This document shows positions 22,101 through 28,217 of a DNA stretch of 28,217 nucleotides, in pieces. Below the pieces are notes generated by a model. That model was not told the origin of the DNA. It did no database searches and worked only from the letters and a program-made list of their open reading frames with translations. Both the position numbers and the translations under genes were made by a program. Every line of letters begins with the position of its first letter. The stretch's first letter is position 1. The DNA lies in the NCBI GenBank assembly GCA_001598975.1, contig BBXU01002138.1, positions 1-28,217 on the forward strand, in the 5' to 3' direction. The stretch comes from Parachlorella kessleri (taxonomy: Eukaryota; Chlorophyta; Trebouxiophyceae; Chlorellales; Chlorellaceae).

Positions 22101-23132
22101 CTAGCGAGGTGCTCTCCAGCCCACAGCATACCAGCCTAAGAGGGTGCCATGCATGGCTGTTGGGTCGTGCTTCTGCATCCCTGCTCTATGACCCAGGCCC
22201 CAAACTCTCTGTGAGGCACTGCAGCGAGCAAGGCATAGGATTTCATCTCCTCATTTGCAACTGCATGGGCAGGTTGGTGCGGAGATCTATGGCCCCAAGG
22301 CGCTGTGGAACGGTTTCCGCACCCCGGGTCTCATCCGCTTTGTGCCCGGGGAGGAGTTCTACCTCTCCAACACCAACGGCGGCCCCAGGATGTGAGTGCC
22401 TCAAGACTTGCACCTCCATGCCTTTTACTATCAGAGCCTGCGTTTGAGCACGGTCCACCCCGGTGCGCAAGTGCAACTGCTTGTCTGGGCCCACCCAGGG
22501 CAGCTGCCCAGCTTGGTTGTGCCCCTTCCACCAGGAAGGTCCTACAACCCCTTCATGGGAGGGAAGAAAGCTGGCAACCTGCCACCTCCCTGCTGCATTT
22601 GCAGGTACATCAACCTGGAGGACTATGTAAGCCACCAGACGGGCAGGACCAACAAGGAGTTCCTGGAGGTGATCAAGATTTTCAGGTGAGGAGCCGAGGG
22701 GCGCTGCAGGCCAGGAGGGCTTGTTGTGCGGGCATGGGCTGGAGTTTTAGTAGGCTGCTTTGGCGCAATGTGCGTTTGTGCTGTGTGTCGGGCATGTGTT
22801 GGTGGTGAGCGAACTGTTAAATGCAGGCAAGGGTTGAGCACCAGTGTTCTGGTTTCTGCAGGGAGCGCTGCAACGCGCGCTTGCACTGGGGCAAGGCGGG
22901 GTGGGTGCAGCTGGGAGAAAAGCCATTTGACGGCGCCGCAGAGTACCCCGAGACGTGGTGCCACTTTGGCTGCGCTGTCAGCTCCCTGGACCCCCACACC
23001 AAGTTTGCATCCCAGAGCAACGCCTGGTGGTGGGGTGCCACCCGCGACGGCAAGAGTGTGCCCTTTGACAGCTGCTGCACGCCCAGTGGCTTCTCTGCCC
23101 AGTGCAAGTGCGCCAAACGCCCTGCTGCGTAA
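19149..23132 (+). CDS. Secreted FAD-linked aldonolactone oxidase (L-gulonolactone oxidase-like), copy 2
   Basis: This is the tandem paralogue of the gene at 10694-15129. The 14 exons are 19149-19265, 19457-19615, 19749-19917, 20087-20265, 20400-20517, 20760-20933, 21110-21228, 21378-21471, 21602-21672, 21824-21876, 22042-22090, 22273-22391, 22605-22685 and 22862-23132, giving 590 residues. A signal peptide opens the protein (MGHTLLAVLSAVLVINAVLG). The first nine exons have exactly the same lengths as in copy 1. The FAD domain has GMGASFNK where classical oxidases have GGHS, then TNTHGSS and VVLANGTLLEVS. The C-terminal part has PGLIRFVPGEEFYLSN, LHWGK and a six-cysteine tail. Two intron differences separate it from copy 1: intron 10 sits 22 coding bases earlier, and the last intron of copy 1 is absent. 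It probably acts on an extracellular or wall sugar lactone; the exact substrate cannot be read from sequence. Confidence 0.86.
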
Positions 23133-23527
23133 TGTTGTGCAAACTGCCCTTGACAGGCGAGCCGCTGTTGAGCCTCCAAGCGGTGACTCTGTCATGTGAT
23201 GTTATCCCTTGTGTGCTGGCAGGAAGTACTGTAGCCTTTTGTCTGCTCCTATTGATGATTTTGTATACTTTGATAAGGTATTTTATCCTGGCAGCTTATG
23301 TGTATACTGTGGGTGATGCCTGCCCCCTGCAGGGCTAACCAACACGTATTTCAGTACAACTTTGCTGTACGTAGATAGGTTGGAAATGTTGTAACAGCGG
23401 CAGGATTGAGTTGGTGAGCACATCACTAGGCCTAATGAAGAGTTGTGCATGGGCGAAGCATCAACTCCTCGCGCTGTGGATGGACTGGGGGCAGGCACAC
23501 AAGCCCCTGGAACCCTCCTGCTAACTG
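23133..23527. other. Intergenic region after oxidase copy 2
   Basis: This is the 3' UTR and spacer between copy 2 and the relic copy. It is relatively AT-rich, with TGTAA at 23390-23394. I found no further oxidase exon fragments in it by eye. Confidence 0.45.
23390..23394 (+). terminator. Candidate TGTAA poly(A) signal of oxidase copy 2
   Basis: A TGTAA pentamer lies 258 bp after the stop of oxidase copy 2, in an AT-richer stretch, consistent with a chlorophyte 3' end. Confidence 0.5.
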
Positions 23528-23980
23528 TGTGATGGACGCCTGCACTGGGGCAAGCCTGGGTGGACGGAGTTCAACACCCCCCGCTTCAATGGTGCCCAGG
23601 AGTACCACGCGTGCCAGCCTTGGCTGCGCTGCCCAGGTTTGCACTTTGGCTTTTGCGTGTTAGCATGAGAACTCTATTGACAATGTGACAAGACCACAGC
23701 TGGTCAGGCCGAAACCACCTGCCAGTGAAAATAATCCGAGCGTGCTAGTTGGGTGCGAGGTACAACCCCAGAGGTATGCCTGGGGACTGTTGGACCTAGG
23801 GGCATCCAACCCACCCCTGGTATGTTTCTGCAGGCCCTGGACCCTAAGAAACTTCTCCTTTGAGAGAGGCGCCTGTGGTAGGGTTCCACATGTGACAGCA
23901 AGACCGTGCCCTTAGCCTGCTGTTGCACGCCCAGTGGGCTCTCAAACCAATGTCGTTGCGCTTTTCGCAACTGCACGTGA
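23528..23980 (+). pseudogene. Decayed 3' fragment of a third oxidase copy
   Basis: Two blocks align with the last exons of the neighbouring oxidases. Block A (23528-23636) reads CDGRLHWGKPGW, then NGAQEY. It then needs a one-base frameshift to continue as LGCAAQ. Block B (23834-23980) reads ALDPKK, passes two in-frame stop codons where the intact copies have the WWWGATRDG stretch, and continues SKTVPLACCCTPSGLSNQC to a TGA close to the expected end. The gap between blocks starts with GT and ends with CTGCAG, like an intron, and joins Q to A at the homologous residue. No signal peptide or FAD domain remains nearby. It is broken and should not make a functional enzyme. Confidence 0.88.
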
Positions 23981-24063
23981 GAGGCAGCTGAGAGCCAAGT
24001 CCAGTCCTAACTACCATGCAAGCGCCCATGCCTGAAGTGATAAGCGGTTGGTGAGCCATATTG

Positions 24064-24068
24064 TTACA
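24064..24068 (-). terminator. Candidate TGTAA poly(A) signal of the TOM5-like gene
   Basis: On the minus strand this reads TGTAA, 170 bases past the proposed stop of the TOM5-like gene. Another minus-strand TGTAA at 24261-24265 would fit if the alternative stop at 24305-24307 is used. Confidence 0.4.
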
Positions 24069-24237
24069 GGCAATCTCAACTTAACATATATGTCTCATGG
24101 CGGACAAGCTAGGCAACTCCAAGAACCCATGCTCGCTCCCAGCGTGTACTGTTACTGATGGCTCCACCTAGAAGGCTGGGCAGAAGCTAAGTCCATATAT
24201 GTGAGGCCAGCGCAACTCCATGGGTACTGGAGGCTTC

Positions 24238-24923
24238 CTAGACCTGCAGCAGAGATTGCATTACACCTTGTTAACAGCGACTGCCGCAGACCTGAGAAAT
24301 GGTGTCACTGCACAGGGAGCTGTGGCTGTGCCAGGCACTTAGAAAAGGTCGCCAGCTCACGTGACGAGGCGGCGCCAGCACAAAAACATACATCCAGGAG
24401 GCATTTGCCCAGCTCAATTTTTGTACCTGTGGCCAGCAGGCTTGTACCACCACCCCATGAAAAGCACCTCACAGACCCAGCCTGCTGACTCACCGAGAAG
24501 GTCTCCCCAAACTGACTCGAGATGATGACCGCCCCCGCAAAGAAGGCCACAGCCTTTAAGAGCGCCTGAATGGCAAGAACATACGGGCGATTAGCTTCTT
24601 AGCCGACAGCTGCCGAGGCTGCAGTGCGTCGTCCAGGTCGGCTAGCTCGATTCTTGACAAGGCAGCCGCATATGTGTGCACCCAGAGAGCAGAAGCCCAA
24701 GCAGCCCTCACCAGGTTGGCTTTCCGGTTGGCCTCTCGCTTCCACTCGTTGTTATAAAGATCCTGCAGGGACCAAGGTCGTGCTGAGGCCGCCGCATGTG
24801 TGCCGCCGCCCTGGCCCGGTAACCTTAGTTGGGATGCCAAACCCTTTGTGAGGTGAACACAAAATTCACTGGCTTTAACCACCGCACCTTGGCCTTCTGA
24901 ACTGCGGCATCCACCAGCGTCAT
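24238..24923 (-). CDS. TOM5: TOM5-like subunit of the mitochondrial outer membrane translocase
   Basis: The exons, in transcript order, are 24923-24888, 24762-24712, 24565-24494 and a 6-base last exon 24243-24238 (GTC TAG). Together they encode 54 residues, the size I recall for plant TOM5. A charged N-terminal half, MTLVDAAVQKAK then DLYNNEWKREANRKANL, precedes one membrane segment within LLKAVAFFAGAVIISSQFGE. This matches plant TOM5 in layout and in the LL-x-A-x-x-F-A-G-x-V core. TOM5 is a tail-anchored small subunit that stabilises the TOM pore in the mitochondrial outer membrane. The end is uncertain. An alternative acceptor gives a stop at 24305-24307 directly after Ser53, and without the last splice the frame stays open to that same stop, adding about 60 residues. 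All introns are GT-AG. Confidence 0.75.
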
Positions 24924-25260
24924 GCCTGCCGGCTGCACTCGCAATACAGAAAGCTATTTACTTGGAGTTCAGTTTATTTCAGACACCCATCCTGGCCCCC
25001 AAGTGAGAAACGAGCGCACAAGGCCGGTTCCTTGATACCTTGGATACCTCTTGCTGGAGACCTCCCTCGCTGTGTGCCCCTTCCGGTGCTCTTTTTGCAT
25101 CTCACAGTCGACTCGATCGTAGTTAGCTAGCATGACGCCATCCTGGTCTCGCTGATCGCATGCCCTTGTGCAGAGCGGAAAGGAACAAGCGAAACCCTGC
25201 TGTGAGGTAGCCTACTGCCCTGCACGGTTCGCTGTGGCGCACGTCAGGGCCAGCTGCGGG
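24924..25260. promoter_or_regulatory. Shared intergenic region between divergent TOM5-like and DUF155 genes
   Basis: About 337 bp separates the two outward-pointing start codons. An AT-richer patch lies at about 24950-24985. I see no definite TATA box or other known element. Use as a bidirectional promoter is inferred from the arrangement. Confidence 0.4.
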
Positions 25261-28217
25261 ATGGGCAGCCTGTTCTCAGGCAAGGAGGGCAGCAGGAGGA
25301 AGGGCCTAGCCCCAGCTCTTACCAGTGCCAGGTCGATACCTCTAACGTCACACTACCCACACTTTCTGGACGACACCAAGCTCCTTAAGCGCTACCGAGG
25401 TTCCACCCACCACGGCAGCTTCCCTCCCCAGGCAAGTGCCTGCTCACTCCTGCTCAAGTGCCTGGGTGTAATACCTGTGTGCCCGGCAGGGCCGCCACGC
25501 TGCCAAGCTACCGGAGTTCGAAGGCAGATGTCAATACTCAAGAGGACACTGTGGGGCAAGAACGTTGGCATACTTAACACTGGCGAGTTCAGGACTGCAG
25601 GTGGGGGCATGGAAGAAGGACAAGGTGGTCACCTTGCTCGGCGATGAGGATGGGCACCTATTAGATGAGGAGGTGGGGCCCTCTCCTGTGGAGGAGTATG
25701 AGCCAGACCAGCCCACCTTCACAGGTCAGTCTGCAAAGGAAGCAGGGGCATACCCTGGCAGGGTATATGCAGGTGACGTCTTTTAGAGGGCGGTGGTGGT
25801 GTGCGTGTGCGTGTGTGTAAGTGGGGAGGGGGGAGGGGGGGGGATAGGAACGCACTGGACGCCGCTGGTCATGCTAGAGGGGATCGTGCTTGCCTGCTGA
25901 TCCTGACATGCTTGTATAGTAGTGATGGCCACGGATCTCATGCAGGGCACTCCTGACGGGCTGACCCTCATTGTTTCCTCCGGTGTCTGGCGACGACTTT
26001 TCACGGCTCCACACATTCGTGCAGGGCGTATAAGCATCTACTGCACTGCGGCTGCGTATGACATCAAGGGCCTGCAAACACATCTCGAGACCCGGGGATA
26101 CAGGTAAGGTGGAACGGACACGTGGAATGCGACAGCTCGGCAAGGAGGCAAGCAAGGTATTACCTTGCAGCCGTACCATGGTGGGTACGAGGTGCACCGC
26201 ATGTGAGCCTTGCACTTGCTTACAAAGAAGCAAGGGTAGTCCTTTTTGACAGCATGCAGCAGCGTGACCTTCTAGGCAGTCCTGCTGGCGGCAAGTCTAC
26301 CTGCAGAATCGGAGATCAGGCAAGCCCCTGACTTTTTGCCATGTGTCGCCTGTCGGTCGTTGTTGCACCCTAGCACGTCCAGGATGGCTCAATCCCTCAT
26401 GCGCCAGGCTGCCCGTGCCCCTGCAGGTGTCAGACGTACCCAGAGGTGCTGCACAGCCGCTATGTGCTGCGCTCGGGCGTGTCTACAGGGGACATCATGT
26501 TCTTCGAGTATGGGGTGGTGGTCTTCTGGGACCCCAGCAATGCCCAGGAGAACAGCATACTGCAGGTAGTAAGGAGTGAGCCACTGGTGGACTGGTGCCT
26601 GCTTGGCAGCAAGCCCGCCTGCTGCTTGGTTGTGTGCAGGCAGGCCGCCTTCTCGTGGCCCTGCTCGGCTCCGTAGGGGTTGGTGGCGGGCATGCTAACA
26701 CAACGCCAGAGTTAGGCTCTCAGGCAGGAGCACCCAGGCTGGGCTGTAAATGCTCAAGCGAGCAAGTGTAACCACATGGTTGGAGATGGCAGCAGTGTCA
26801 CGCTTCCGCTACCCCTCGCTTGCCAAGGTTTGAGCCCCGAACCCGGTGTAGGACACCCTCAAGCAGTTTGAGCAGAACGCGCTGGTGGCATCCAAGGTAG
26901 AAGAAGACACATTCCAATTCCGGTACCTGCCCTACAGCAAGCCCTACATACAGGTGGGAGTGGTACCTAGTTGTTGGTCCAACCTCTCACCTGACCCGAT
27001 GATGGGGGGTTGTCGCCCTCATGGCCGCACATTGGGCGCTGAAAGGCAGCTCACTTGTTGCTGGTGTCTGGAGCAGGGCTGCTCGGCCCTGCTGCCATTG
27101 ACTGGGCGCTGCAATGCAGCGGACCAGTTCTCAACTCTGCTCCCCTCCTCTCCTACTGTGAACAACGTCTGCCCACCTGCTGCCACAGAACGACGTGATC
27201 ACCATGTCGCCCAACATCCGCGACGCCTCACTGCTGAAGCTGTCCATCAGCTTTGCGCTGAGCCAGAGCGTGAAGCTCAGCGTGCTGGAGGAGCGCGTGC
27301 TGCGCATGGCGGCGCTCACCAAGCCCCTGCCGCTGGCGCTGGCGCGGGAGGGCAAGGTCAAAGTCAGGTGGGTGGGTAGGTGGCTGTGTCTGAGCAGAAG
27401 TGTCACAGAGGATGGCAGGACATAATACTTGAGGGGGACTCTGCAGCTTGCGCTCATTGCATGTTTCGTGCAGATGCAAGACAGGGGTGCAGCTAAGCAG
27501 GGATGGCAGCACAGAGGGTGACATTGGGGACGCTTGTGGTGAGTGACGTCATTGTTTGATGCGGCTTGCAGTGGTTCATGTTGGCTGGATCCACAGGGCA
27601 TACAGCAGAGCACAAGCGGTTCGCAATTGGTGGCTGCCTGCCTGCCCCCTTCCGCAGCGACACTGACGTAGCCAAGCTGATGGGGCGGGTGTACATAGAG
27701 CAGAGCCAGCTAAACCTGCTGGGCTCTGTGCTGGACACGCCCGACTTCTTCTGGGAGCAGAACATCCCCGACGCCATGCAGGCTATTTACGACCGGGTGG
27801 GTCTGAGGGTCGTTACCAGGGGTCTGGCATTGGAGCCTGGGGCGCAAACCACGCGGGTAGCACAGCACAGGCAGCGGCTAGTTCGGCAGCAGCAATGGGG
27901 GAAGGTGCTCCGCGAAGGAGCGTGTGCCTTGGGTAATGGAGCTCCAAATTGGCATTTGTGTCCCGTGCATGCGTCCATGCCATCGCAACTTTGAGGAGCC
28001 CCAAGAGGAGCTGCTGCTGCAGGTGTGGGATTACTTGGAAATGGAGAACCGGGTGGCGGTGATCAATGCCCGGCTGGATGTGCTGCATGAGGTGAGCCCG
28101 CGCTGCACCCCGCTGCGCCTGCCGCATCGCAATATGCACTGCCTGATGGCCGAAATGCTTGCCCCCACCCCTGCATGGATATCGCAGGTGTGGGGCGGCC
28201 TGCTGTGCTGGGAGTCA
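25261..28217 (+). CDS. DUF155 protein (RMND1 / RMD1 / RMD8 family), 3' end outside window
   Basis: The exons are 25261-25431, 25490-25724, 26025-26103, 26427-26565, 26852-26953, 27189-27367, 27658-27796 and 28023-28091, about 371 residues, after which the gene runs off the right edge. The DUF155 core is clear: RISIYCTAAAYDIKGL, GDIMFFEYGVVVFW, LKLSISFALSQSVKLSVLE, LNLLGSVLDTPDFFWE and YLEMENRVAVINARLDVL. Family members usually end with one or two membrane segments just after this point, outside the window. Animal RMND1 supports mitochondrial translation, yeast RMD1/RMD8 members are linked to the vacuole or to meiotic nuclear division, and plants have organellar versions. The localisation here is unknown. 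The first two exons are the weakest: they need a GC-AG intron of 58 bases and carry no conserved motif. The protein begins MGSLFS, which would suit N-myristoylation if this start is right. Confidence 0.88.
25791..25846. repeat. GT/G-rich low-complexity tract in a DUF155 intron
   Basis: A purine-rich and GTGT-rich simple sequence with G runs up to nine bases lies within the intron between exons 2 and 3 of the DUF155 gene. Confidence 0.75.

Noticed and set aside
23445..23663. 72-codon frame over the relic oxidase
   Set aside because: It is a different frame from the one matching the oxidase; the similarity is in the frame reading CDGRLHWGK, which is broken.
24305..24493. Read-through of the last TOM5 intron as a long C-terminal tail
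   Set aside because: Plant TOM5 ends just after the membrane segment, and a good GTGAGT donor sits exactly there; kept only as an alternative form.
25919..26024. Upstream extension of the DUF155 exon, reading VVMATDLMQ onwards
   Set aside because: It is in frame with RISIYC and follows a possible TATAG acceptor, but the CGTGCAG acceptor at 26024 matches phase equally well and begins where family similarity starts.
1..28217. CRISPR array, prokaryotic operon, prophage or integrated virus
   Set aside because: No regular repeat-spacer array, no ribosome-binding-site-led gene chains, and no capsid, polymerase or integrase motifs; all supported genes are intron-rich and eukaryotic.

Overview
This window is nuclear DNA from a eukaryote, most likely a green alga (Chlorophyta). 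The genes are split into many short exons with GT-AG introns. Coding sequence is GC-rich. TGTAA, the usual chlorophyte poly(A) signal, lies after several genes. The proteins include plant-lineage families (a NEF1-like membrane protein, a plant-type TOM5, plant-GulLO-like flavoproteins) beside a CD36/LIMP-2 protein, a family I associate with animals and protists. There are no operons, CRISPR arrays or prokaryotic signals. I could not assign genus or species. All gene models below were spliced by hand, using splice-site consensus, phase matching between exons and family motifs.

Layout. (1) Positions 356-5990, minus strand: 13 exons of a polytopic membrane protein resembling NO EXINE FORMATION 1; its C-terminal part lies before base 1. 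(2) Positions 6343-10314, plus strand: a complete ten-exon CD36/SCARB/LIMP-2-like protein, head to head with NEF1 across about 350 bp. (3) Positions 10694-15129, plus: a complete 15-exon secreted FAD-linked aldonolactone oxidase (GulLO-like), copy 1. (4) Positions 15580-16917, plus: a small coiled-coil protein of unknown function. (5) Positions 16918-19148: about 2.2 kb with no gene I can support. (6) Positions 19149-23132, plus: copy 2 of the oxidase, 14 exons. (7) Positions 23528-23980, plus: a decayed 3' fragment of a third copy. (8) Positions 24238-24923, minus: a tiny four-exon TOM5-like gene. (9) Position 25261 to the right edge, plus: a DUF155 (RMND1/RMD1 family) gene, cut off by the window end and head to head with TOM5.

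How it fits together. The central feature is a local array of secreted flavoproteins: two intact paralogues and one relic. The copies differ in intron positions, show patchy nucleotide identity, and lack the canonical flavin-linking histidine and catalytic glutamate of classical aldonolactone oxidases. The flanking genes are housekeeping or membrane functions: plastid membrane/wall-related, lipid-binding membrane receptor, mitochondrial protein import, and a DUF155 organelle or vacuole factor. They are mostly arranged as divergent pairs. No functional link among the flanks is evident beyond shared promoters.
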